A stretch of 64,000 bases of DNA from Cyanoderma ruficeps (lineage: Eukaryota; Chordata; Aves; Passeriformes; Timaliidae), in assembly GCA_008694505.1 (NCBI GenBank), contig VZDJ01000052.1:3365245-3429244 (forward strand). The letters run 5' to 3'. Under the pieces are notes generated by a model. That model worked only from the letters and a program-made list of their open reading frames with translations, made no database searches and was not told the DNA's origin. The position numbers and the translations under genes were made by a program. Below, one piece after another: positions 1-11,215 of the stretch. Each line of letters begins with the position of its first letter. The stretch's first letter is position 1.

Positions 1-2789
1 TTTGACATTCCTAACTTTCCAGCGTCTTCAGACCAAGCCATTCTGCAGGATGATTCTGCAGCCCCAAGTGAGTGGTAACTGGAGCAGTAACTCCAACAAT
101 ACCCATCGGTGACGGGCTGTGACAGCAGCATCCTGCTGCCCCTGACTGCCCCAGCAGCACCCCCAGCCCATGGGACTCTTCCACAGGTCCTGGGCTGTTC
201 TGGCTTATTTTTTTAAATGTAGGCAGCACTACATATTTATACTGGAGGAAAAAAGAGAAACCAGCTGATTTCATACCATCTTACATTGATTTATCTATTC
301 TGAAATAACGCGAAACCTTCACATTTAAACTTTTCCTTGCTCTGAGATGATGAACCTCCAAAAAAATCTCCCTAAACCAGTGCTGTGTTAAAATAAAAGA
401 CAGTTCTACATTTATCTAGAAGGTGGTGGTGGGAAAATCTCCAAAGAGTGGAAAGGAAGTTTGGAATCTTAAACTGGATTAGCACCCAGCCCATATCTTT
501 ACATCGCTCAAAGCACAAGGAAGGCTTTCCAGAGAGAGAAAGCAGCAGCTGCAGCAAAGAATTAAATTTAAAATACATTTACTTTCAAAGTGGGCGAAAA
601 ATGTCTCTTAACTCCTAATCTTTCGTACTGAGGACTTGAGTAAAATGGATGTTCTTTTCTTTTAAAAAGTCATGCAATTCAATGTGATCCTTCCCAGCAG
701 GCTGCATCTGTTTTAAATGTTTGCTTTCAAAATGTGAAACCACTCCCTCCTCCCCCTTAATTTTATCTAGGATCATGAATACTCCATTTGCTGAAACATA
801 TTCTGAACAGATGAGCCTCAGAAAACCACAGTGTTAACCTGGGACAGTCTTCTGCATCCTTTGGGATACATCACATTTGGGAAATGCCATGGAGGGACTT
901 GGTAGCTACAGTGCACCCAGGCAACAGCAGTAAAAGGAGGGAGAGGAGCCTGCAGGCAGAATTTAGGGCTGATGCGTGATTTGGGCTGTTTTCTGGGTTT
1001 CTTGCTCATCCACCACACTAAAATCCTCTGAAATGATCAAAACACAGACGAGTGAAGAGGTTCAGAGCAAAAGGGACTCAAGCAGCTCCTGGAGTAGATC
1101 AAGCCTTGCCAAGGAAGGGCAGCATTCCCTAAGGAAACTGGGGCCAAGCGTCTGTCTTCAAAAATGCAAATTAATACAGGGAAGCGTTAGGAGCAGGAAA
1201 GAAGGAAAATCAGAAAGTATATCTCAGGGCAGCGTTACTTCTGGGGGTGGAAGCTGTAAAATTTTGCAATTTCAAAGATAAGAATTTAGCAAGATTTATA
1301 AAAAGAGACAGTCCTTGGCAAATCCCACTGAAGAGGGGTATATGAAAATAGTACAGCAGACAAAGGTTGAACAGATATGTATTTTTGGATAAATGGTAGA
1401 CCAACCAAAACCCCAGTGATGATCAGGAATGTTGAAAAGCAGCTTATTGCTACAGCTGGCTACAGATGGAAGAGCTACCACACAACTTTTTTAGGGAAAA
1501 AATTCACAACACTGTGATCATATACCGAAACAGGGACAGAGCTGGCTGTCAAAGACAACTCAGAGCAGGAGAGGTAAGTGAGCTAATGGCACCAGCACAA
1601 CCCCAGTGAGTTGCAATGTCATTCCCAATTCCAGGCAGCACGGCAGAGACGTGTCAGCTCAGCCGGCTGAGCAGCGGCTGCGATCCGTCCGCCAACTCCT
1701 CTGCTCCTCCTTCCCAGGCAGCAGGGACACAAAACCCCAGTGACTCCCAGGGACTGGGCCATCATCTCCATGGCCTGCGGCTGTAGGGCCTGAACCTTCT
1801 GACACTGGAAGTGACAAAATTGCTTTTAAAACGTCAGTTTAAATTCAGTGCTGGTAAACACAAACCCACTCCCAGGGCAGGGACAGCGACGTTTGCTTTG
1901 CAAACCCAACAATCCTTCAAATAACTTGGAGATCAGGAAAGAAGTCTTGAAAGCCTCATGAGTAGTTCCCTATAAACATCGACCTTATGCTTGCAATAAT
2001 TAACATGAAAATTAAGAAATGTTATGAGATGGAAAGCGGTAACAAAACTGGCAAATAAGTGGATAATTCAGTCACACTGAAGCACCAACTCTGCTGAGGG
2101 TCAGGCTCCAGCTGTGCCTCCCTGGGGTTTGCTGCAGCTTGTTTAGCTGTACCAGCAATTTTTCTATTGACCAGGTGGCTGAGCCTTGTACATAACTGTA
2201 ATGCTTGTACAGACAGTAATAACAGGCAGGTATTCCAAGGAGAATGAAATACGGATGAATGGAATATAGTGCAGTCAGGCAGGGCATGGAATGACAGAGC
2301 AGGGGGGCAGAAGTCACAGAAAGGGGTGTGGGAAGGCAGGAGAGGGGGCACAGGATGGCCCTGGACACCCCCAAAAATATCACACCAACAGCCACAGAAA
2401 TGCAGACATTGACAAAATCAGTTTAGGGCTAAACAGAATTAGGAGCAAGTATTTAAGACAGTCCACTTACAGCTGCAAATGTGCAGATACTGACTTTAAG
2501 AAAGAATATATAAAAGCATGCTGGAGAGCATAAATATATTTATCATCCCAAGTGGATCCTAGAGCAGAGTGGAAGAAACCACCAACCTCCACCTCCTGCT
2601 TCTACCAGCAGGAAAAATAAAAGCCACCCATCAGCATCATACTCCTCCTGAAAGCAGCACAGGACACTGATGACTCACTGAATTTTTTTTTTTTGTAGAT
2701 GTTTTTAATAGTAAGAGCAGTCAGGAATCAGAAACGCTTTATTGCAGAAGAGGCATTTTTGAATTTCTAGAAGGGTCAGTGAGGCTAAA
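1..2789. other. noncoding stretch, no recognisable gene
   Basis: I see no recognisable protein, RNA gene or repeat here. Open frames are short, lie on both strands and have no domain-like content. A run of 12 T lies at 2683-2694, just upstream of the first CR1 fragment. Composition is ordinary for bird intergenic or intronic DNA. Confidence 0.6.
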
Positions 2790-2985
2790 GGGGGCTTTGA
2801 GTGGACAGGGAGGAGGATTGACAAGTGAACAGCAGAACCCAGAGGATGGCAATCAGTGGCACAGGGTCTAGGTTGGAGGCCTGTGAATAATGGTGCCCCC
2901 AGCATTCTGTACTGGGCCCAGTATTCTTTAACTTCTCCATCCATGACTTGGAAAAGGGGTAGATGACTGACATCTGCTCCACCCT
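2790..2985 (+). mobile_element. CR1 LINE fragment, reverse-transcriptase region
   Basis: The plus strand reads, with interruptions, like the part of CR1 ORF2 that encodes the block ending in 'SVLGPVLFNIFINDLDEG' (family knowledge). Here the frame gives SVLGPVFFNFSIHDLEKG near 2900-2960, preceded by a WCPQ-type version of the usual GVPQG. In-frame stops around this block show that it is a decayed fossil. Only this internal segment is present, with neither a 5' nor a 3' LINE end attached. It fits the heavily truncated and fragmented CR1 copies typical of bird genomes. Confidence 0.75.
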
Positions 2986-5900
2986 GGGCTTTCCCAGGGA
3001 GCAGCAGAAGGGTGAAAAGAGAAGGGCACAGGTATTAGGATTTTACGTGTTTTACAACAACTTATTATTAGGAGTTATTCTGCAAGGAGCACTTTCTATT
3101 TTTCTCATCTTTTTCTATCAAAAGTAGAGTTAGGCTAACAATAACCACTTCAAGTGCAACACTGCATTAGTCAGTGACCTACACACCATTTAGATTCCTC
3201 CACAACCTCAGAAGGCCTCAAGGGTGATGGCCAGAGCAACAGAAGAGCAGCAAGTCTGGAGATTTCCTTATTTTTCTAAGCAGGACACAAACCTCATTCC
3301 CTGCACTTTGCTTTCATTGGTCAGAAGGAAAATAATTGCACTGAGTGCAAGAAGAGATACAGAAATAAAAGAGAAAAGGATTTCTTAACCCCCAAACCAT
3401 GACTGACTACATGGGGAGCCGTCAGGGACAAGAGGCAGACTGCCCATGTGCCAAGAATTAAGTTCTCTTTCAGGAGGGTATTTGCAATAGCACTCAAGGA
3501 CTGAAGCTGGGAGATTAGTTGGCTATTTTATGTAAGAAAGATTGCCTGAATAATCAGTTTTTCTGATGTTGCCATGTCTTTTCATTTGTTAGTGTGGAGC
3601 ATAATTGCTTCTTACAAAGCTGAATGACTTTAAATTAGATGGAAAGATGGTCATTGCAAAGATTATTTTGAACATTCCCTTTCAAAGCTCTAAGTTTAAA
3701 AATAAGAGTTGAAATGCAACAGAAGAATTAATCTGGCAGCAGTCACTTAATTTGTCCCCTTTTTTTTTGTTTCTTCCTTGCTACATGCTTTTAAGTTACC
3801 CCGGTGTGTTCATCCATGGAAAATGAATAGCAGGAAAAGAAATACATTTATCTAATCAACCCCTTACCAGAGCTGAAAGCCTCCAGTACAGTCTAAACCA
3901 GTGATTAAGTCCAGATTACATTAAAACAAATTCGCCATGTCACTCCTAATACTTCCACTTGGCAACGACCCAAATATTTTTGTTTGTTTGGATCCTCTCT
4001 CCAAATGCAGACCAATGTCAGACTCCCCCTGGCTGGAGGGGCCTCTGTGCTCACAGGCTGCAGCAGGACCAGGGCAGGCTGCTCAGGGCTTTGTCCAGAA
4101 CCTCCAAGGGGAGGGACAGGATCTGTTTTTCATCCACCTACAAACTTTCTACATGTAAGTGCTGCTCGTAACACTTCTCAAAGTGCAGTTTGATGACTGC
4201 AGCAATCAAAATGACTTTTTCTCACCAGCTGATTCAGCTGAGCATTGTCATTGGGCATTTCTCCTCTCTCCAGTTCACCCCTCTTTCCAAAATTCCTCCC
4301 TTTCCCTGCTTCTTCTTTCCCTACCAAAGGGGTTCTCATCTTCTGGAAAGCACCGACCACACTGACTGCAGGAGTTTTGCAGTTGGGATTTACACACCAG
4401 GGCACTCAGAAGTGCTTTTTATCTAGAAATGCAAAGCCACTCTCATTTTAGCAGAGACCCAAGGAGTGAGCCCTGCCAGCCAGGAACAGGGAGAAAGATG
4501 CCACAGAAAGGATGGAGGAAGCAGAGAAGAGACTCCTGTGTGCCACCTTTGATCAGTGAACAACTTCCAGGCACTCGAAAACTTAAGGAGGGTCTGGGGT
4601 CATTTCTTCCCCCAGTGTGCTGTGCTCTGCTCTCAGCCCGCAGATGAATTTCTCCCCTGCTGCTGACGGTGACGCATCGGGGAGAGATTTTAGTAACTGG
4701 GACGGAGGAGAAGAAGCAGCAAGTGGTGAGAGGGGGAGGAAAAGGAGCCTATATAAAGCTGCAAAATTCAAAAACATTAGAAGAGAGAAAAGTAAAAGGG
4801 AAAGAGCAAAGTTTGGGGAATTTTGCAACTGCCAGGTGCATTACAGAAGTGAACTGAGACTCAGCCAGACATCGAATCAACACTCATCCCATGGATCAAA
4901 CTCAAAACCATCCAAGATGTGTCCATCCCACCACCTTTCTCAAATGCATGAGGGAATTTTCAGGCCCCTGTGGCACAATCCAGCAGTCTCCTGAGGTCTG
5001 GAATTCAAGAAAAGTGTTCGGAGAACTGGGGTCAATACAGAATTACAAGGTAACGCACCGGGTGTCCCCAGCAAAGTACCAAGCTCTACCACAGCTTCTG
5101 CTTTTCAAACTGCACCAAAAGAACTAAAATGTCATCACATCTTCCAACACGGCTTTCACATACATAAAACTGGGCAAAGAGTTAACTGTGGGAGCTGACA
5201 GATCCAGAAGCCCTTCCTGTAAGAACACTCCGTGGTTTTGGGGACTCCTGCCTTGCTCAGCCGAGGCACTCCCAGTTTCCATCAGCAGGTACTGAGACAT
5301 AATAAATGCAGAAACAACTGCTGCTCGGCCATGTGGATGAAACAGCACACATAATTAGAGCTGCCTGTATATGCAAAGGCTCAAAATTAAAAGTCAGCAA
5401 CTTCTAGTGCTACTTTGTGATTTTGGCAGGTTTCACTTTCCCACTTGGCATCCTTACAACATCTTTGGTGGAAGCTGAGATAACAGTCTTGATCATCGAG
5501 CACTTGTTTTTTGTAAACACTCATGTGCATACATCAGATAAATCATCCAGTACCTGCTGAACGTTTAATCTCTCCGTGACTGTGCAGAGAATGCACCCAA
5601 GTCCTGCAGGGCCCACAGTCCCTGCCCTTGGAACTGCATCCCACCCACCCCAGAGCTTGCTACATGCTGGCTCATCGTTCGTGCTAGCGGCTTGTTTTCT
5701 CAGCCATTCACACACAGTTTGCTTCCAAGGCTGGCTTTTACTGGCACAGATCCCCAAAATGTCTTCCCAAACACACACACTACTGCTAGGAAAGCCATCA
5801 CGACAGATAATAGTGCTCATGCCAAGTACAAATCATCTTTAACTCATAACTTTGTTTTCTGCAATTCCGAAACGTAACTAATCTCAGCTTCCCAATGTCT

Positions 5901-8796
5901 GCCTTGGAGAGGGAAAGGCGTGGGGGGAATCTCTGCTGTATTCATTAAGGCACAAATGTACACACCTCTGTTAAAATCAATTTGACTATGATAAACCCCT
6001 CCTTTGATGGCTTACCCTCTCTCTTGTCTCACAGTCAAATCTTTTGGCTGTCCCAAAGTCAAATCTACATTAGCTTTCTGTTTTCACTGTCAGCATTCTG
6101 CAGCAAATTCTCCCACAAGCTATGCCACCCATCTCAAACTTCAGTCCAACCCAGGTTATTTCAGGCACAACTGACTTTGCACGTAATTTCCCAAGAATCC
6201 CCTTCTCTGGAGCAGCACAGCACTAATGGGAATCAATACTCTCCATCTCTTTAGGAAAAGTACAAGCTACTTTGAACTCTTAATTAACCCAAAAGACTCA
6301 CAGCCCAAATCCCCTCCTCGGAGGCGCCCCCACTGAGGGATTTGCTCCCCATCATACACCAAAGACCTGCTGGTCACTTGCAAATTCAGAGCTATCAACT
6401 TGTACAGCAACCTGACCTGAACCAAAGTCTCCCCTGAGTAAGAGATGGAGAGCAATTTTAAAACACATGTGATTACAAATGCCAGTAAAAGCTAAATTCC
6501 CATTTCCACGTAAAACACCCATTTCACTTAAAATAACTGGGGAAAAAGGCATGGCCTTTACACGGCCTCACTACAGACGGTAGCAAAGATTTACTAGCAA
6601 AGTACAGTAGTGAAGTCTTCTCCTTCTAAAATTTTATTGCTCTTACATAACACGCTATCATGCATTTACTAGCACGCTGCGAAGCACTGTCATAAATATT
6701 TAAATGGTGATGACAAAGTAAGAGAGGTGTCGGTGCCTCCTGTGTTTCTGGTTTTCGCTGCTCGCTCCCTTGGGCCCGCAGCGAGGGAAGAACTGATGTG
6801 CAGAAAATAAAAGTGCTACATGTGAACCAAACCACACACACGTACCCAGAGTCCACTAAAGCAAAAGGGACTTCAACTTGTTACTAAGAAGTCTTTCTAC
6901 ACCAGGGCTGCTTCTGTCGTGATGGCCAAGCTTGTCACCAGCGAGGCTCCCCTCCCCACAGGCTCGCCTGCAGTAGTTATTACATTTGATGGCTTTATAG
7001 CATTATTTGAAGCTTGCTATTTACCCAGTTACACAAGGCCCAGTGGCTTGCAGCCTGCTCTCTGCCTGGGCTGCAAATCTCTGCAACTACCTCCAAAATA
7101 GCCCAGATTTTATGACCCATTAGGCTTAATGATAAATCCTTGGATTTATGTTCCAGGCTAGTGAGCGATGAGAGATCAAGGGCTAAGCTTTGATTTATCT
7201 GCAGGCCAAGGGAGACGGTTATTTCTATAATTTTATTTTTCTCATTATTTGTTGTAATGACTGCGATGCTCTGCTATGACATCATAGCAATTTTTACTGT
7301 TATTTACATCAAAATCAATACTCTACTTGGTCCTTTCAAAGTGCTACCACTTGTATTTCCTCTCCCAGCAGCATGGGAACACTGCTGGAGCAGTTTTCCA
7401 TCCCCTGCCCAGCCTGAGCAGCAAAGCCTGCTACAGATGCTAACTCCAGAACCTCCTGGTGCATGAAAGGCAATGGTTTTCAATTTGCAAATACTGCTGG
7501 AGGTGAGGCAATGAAGACTGTTCTGCTTTGAACCAGTTTTGCATATTAGTGGTGCTTTACACGCAATGCCAGCGGTGACTGGAGTTGAGATAAATTTTCC
7601 TTCATAGTGCTTTAAATCCAGAACCAGGAAAGAGCAGCCAGTACTTTGGAGAGATGCTACTCCCAGCAGGTCCAGTATCTGCACTGATTATAAATCTCCT
7701 GTTTTAACAGCTTCTCTGAAAACCCCAGGCCTCTGGAACCCAGGGAATACAAGAAAACATCCAATTTTCTCTCCAAATCTACTTAAAAAGAAATAAAGAG
7801 AAAATTAAATGCCCAGTGTTATAGGCAAAAGTCTTCAAAAACGGCCTGTAAGGACCATAAATGTTCATGCAACTCAGAGTTTCACACTTGCCTGGCTTTA
7901 ATATGCTCATCACAAAGGCAGGTACTGCACTTTTTAGAGCTGGTTACTGGTTTTAGCAAGGACAGGTGGGTGCACCATGCAATGACAGGGTGAGAAACTG
8001 TTAAAAGGTTAAGGAACACCACGACACTACAAAGCCAATCACACCTCCAAGTGATTTTCTTCAAAGATTATTACATCCATTTGGCCATGCTGTACACGAG
8101 GAGTGCTTGAGTAATACTGAGAAAGGGCAGAAAAAGTAAACGTTAAAGGGCAAATTTTGAGCAGCTCAAATTTACAGAGCGAAACAGATGCCTCATATAA
8201 TAAAGGGAACTTGTCAGGAGAATGGAGCATTATCCAGTGTCTGTCTTGATTGACAGCTTGACAGTCTTTCACCCCTTTGAGAAAAAAAAAAGTCTTTAAA
8301 AAGCCTTAGTTAGCAATTCTTACCAATTTTCCTGTTAAGAAAATTTCCATGGAAAAATAGCTGCAGTTTAATTGCTGGCTAAATCAGGACAGTTGACTAC
8401 TTTTCTTCCTCACACAGAATTGGAAATTGAAGGGAAGTAGTGAGATGCTGTCAGATCAATAACACAGCAAAGTAAACAGGAAAGGAATAAAAATGGCAAA
8501 ACTTATGGACCAAAACCACACAAACCCCCTTTAATCCTCAGCTGAAGATCCTTCCTAAGAAGCAGCATCAGGTTGCTGTGCAAAAAAAAATGCATTAACA
8601 ACATACTGTAGGCCAAGTCCTACCAGATGCTGAGGAAAAAGTCAAAATGCTTCTTCCAACAGAAGTTTATAATAAATGTGAGCCACAGAGGTACCAGGTT
8701 TTTCCCATTACACACACAGTGCCAGAGATCCATTGCACTGATGAGGTCCAAATTCAGACTGGATTGCCCAAGAAGAAAGAATCCCTGGCTTTAACT
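2986..8796. other. noncoding stretch with a possible regulatory block
   Basis: No gene is recognised. A TATA box-like element (TATATAAAG) sits at 4750-4758 on the plus strand in a purine-rich context, without a convincing exon after it. A short CA run lies near 5770-5783. The part at about 6915-7330 looks like a conserved regulatory element and is listed separately. The rest is featureless to the eye. Confidence 0.5.
6915..7330. promoter_or_regulatory. candidate conserved noncoding element
   Basis: This block is dense in homeodomain-like and TALE-like words such as ATTACATTTGATGG, TAATGATAAATCC and AAATCAATA. It also contains the near-palindrome GCTATGACATCATAGC at about 7274-7289, whose centre resembles an ATF/AP-1 or Meis site. 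Frames in all directions are poor and no repeat family is evident. The call is an impression from motif density and low CpG decay, not from an alignment. Confidence 0.3.
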
Positions 8797-9168
8797 TGAG
8801 CTCATGAGAAGAGAAGGCAGCAGGATGACCTCACTGGACCTTCCAGCACCTGAAAGGAGCCTATAAAAAGGTGAAGAGAGACTATTTACAAGGGCATGGA
8901 GTGAGAGGACAAGAAGAATGACTTCAAGCTGAGTAGGTTTATATTAACTGTTAGGAAGAAATTCTTCCCTGTGAGGGTAGTGAGGCACTGGCACAGGCTG
9001 CCCAGAGAAATTATGGATACCCCATCCATGGAGGTATTGAAGACCAGGCTGGATGGGGCTCTGAGCAATCTGGGATAGTGGAAGGTGTTCCTGGCCACAG
9101 CAGGGGAGCTGGAACAAAATGATCTTTAAGGGCCCATCCAATCCAGGTCATTCTATGATTCTATTCTA
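8797..9168 (+). mobile_element. CR1 LINE, 3' end (5'-truncated)
   Basis: This is a textbook CR1 3' terminus. It begins with the 'gagaagagaaggcagcagga' block, runs through the 'caggctgcccagagaaattatgg' type segment and the 'gaccaggctggatggggctc' segment, and ends in 'gatctttaagggcccatcc' followed by the ATTCTATG-like terminal repeat. The 5' part of the element is missing, as in most avian CR1 copies. Divergence from the remembered family consensus looks moderate, so it is not a very recent insertion. Its plus orientation is set by the terminal repeat at its right end. Confidence 0.95.
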
Positions 9169-11059
9169 TGGATTCGTAACAGCAACTTCTCTTGGAAGCA
9201 AGCAGCCCTGCTGATGGGCAACACATTCCATACTCCTCTCCCCAAAAAGAAGAAAAAACCTCCATTTATTGTTAGCCTGTAAAGAGACTGTAAGTCACTT
9301 CTCAGCTAGCAATGCTCTGAACCAGTATTTCAATTATTTACCTCATGCCTTGTACTTCTTAAGTACTTGAAAAAGCCCTGCATAGTCTCCCTGTGAATCC
9401 TGACAGTGCTAAGAGTTGGTCCTCAAAGAGACTGAGTAGAGAAAGCACGGATGTGGGATGGATGTTGCATTTTCAGGAGTTTCTGTACTGTATCTCCAAT
9501 AACAGAAAATGAGAGAGATGCTCGAGTCCTTCATAAAAGCCCTGCCTCAGTAAAGCACTTTCCTTGCTCTCCAGAACCAAGACTCAAGTCTCATCTCCAT
9601 CCAAGTGAAGGCTTCTTCTGCCTCACCCCGAGGAATAAATCCTCCGTGGCATTCAGGCACATGGTTTTGCACGTGTTTCCCCAGGCAGTCTTTAGGGTAT
9701 GGATTACACCATCTGCTTTAAACTGAGCCCTGTCATCAATACTTCGTTTTGGCAGGAGAGCTACTGGCAATAACCACTTCCCTTCACTGCCAACCCCTCC
9801 CTGACTTCCAGTAGGACACGACTCTTTCCATCCAGCCACACGACTGTAAGAACAGACATCCATACACAGGATTTTTCTAATTTGTTTGCATTTCTACTTC
9901 TCATCCTTCATTTACTGTCCTAAAAATGTCAGAACAGAGAGCAGAACTTAAAAGGCAATCACCACCTGCAAGTATTGTAGCAACACTAAACTATTTTGGC
10001 AGTCAGGCCTTTCTCAAAACATGCTGACGGGGCCTGTATCCCTCGTGCTGGGAAGATGCAACACAGTCCCCAGCTTTTGGCTGCTTCATTTCAAGCTCCT
10101 GCATAAAAATGGGAGCACCCTTTTTATTCCCTAGGTTTCCTCAGCAGCCAATGGCTTAAATTACAGTCCTTGCACTGGAGCACTTTCCACTGTCACACTA
10201 AGTTTATGTTTCCAGCATAAAATCCCTGGTAATGCTGCTGCCCCCAAACCCTGTGGAACACCCCATGACAGGGATGGTGCCTCCCAACCAGCCACCCCGC
10301 TGACAGCATGATGCTCCACAAACTTCTGTGACATTCTGGCCTCAGCTGCAGCTCAGCCATGGAATTCTCTGCCCTGTGATTATTTTTTCCCTGTGACACA
10401 AAGCTTAAATAGGAAGAAGTTCTGTTCTTTGGAAAGGAGGAATTCAGCGCGTGCAACAGAGACAAATTCATGTACCATTGTTCTTTGCTGCATGCTTCAA
10501 AATCTGGGATAGAGGCACAGCTCAGGGCGCATTTACTTTGTTCTCATCTCACTCTCAGGGAAACCTTCCTACTTCTTCAGCCTAGAAAATCACCCTTTGC
10601 TGTAAAACACAAAACCAAATACCCTCCAAATCCAAGTGAGCAATCCTACAAATCTGTTGCCTTTGGGGTCTTTACACGCAAGTGAGAGACAAGTTTGATA
10701 CATGCAAACCCAGATTTCTGTGGCCTTGGCAGGATTTGGTTGAAAAAGCAACCAGTTTAAACATTCTGACAGTTTACTTGCATTTCATGAAGTGTCTGGT
10801 AACCCTTTTGAACTATCCCTCATTTCCATGTCCTTCAGTTGTATCTTAAGAGCCCTTCTGTGAGTAGTGTGCAAGAGATGCATCAAAAATCTTTTATTTA
10901 TTTACATGGCCCAAACAAACAATATGGCATTAAGAATTTTTTTCACAATCCTGTAAAGTACTAAAAGCCTCCTGGGACACATCAAGCCTCTCCAGCTCAG
11001 AACTGGAGAGTTCTGCACCTTTGGAAAAAATTAAAACTAAGCACCTAAGGTGCTTTTCA
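9169..11059. other. noncoding stretch, nothing recognised
   Basis: No gene, RNA or repeat is recognised between the CR1 3' end and the MIR-like fragment. Short open frames here look like chance. Confidence 0.6.
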
Positions 11060-11215
11060 AAAGCAATTATCATAATCCCTGCTGTTACCCAGAGGGATGC
11101 AGTGGCAGGCAGAGGTTAAATAACTTCTTGGAGGTGGCTCAGTGAGCAGCACAGCCAGGATTAGAGCCACTGTGCCTCCTGACTCCCAGCTCCAGGCTCA
11201 GCCCAGCGCCTTAAA
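11060..11215 (+). repeat. probable ancient MIR-type (CORE) SINE fragment
   Basis: The segment follows the 3' half of the MIR consensus as I know it. A degraded form of the fragment that ends in 'gaggcacagagaggttaagt' appears as 'ggcaggcagaggttaaataa'. It is followed by a degraded 'cacacagctagtaagtggcagagccgggattcgaaccc', seen here as 'cacagccaggattagagcc', and by a C/T-rich 'gactcccagctccaggctc' ending. MIR and related CORE-SINEs predate the amniote split, so a bird copy would be very old. Similarity is partial and the boundaries are approximate. Confidence 0.6.

Noticed and set aside
4750..4758. Strong TATA word on the plus strand
   Set aside because: No exon, Inr or CpG context follows; probably chance in A-rich DNA.
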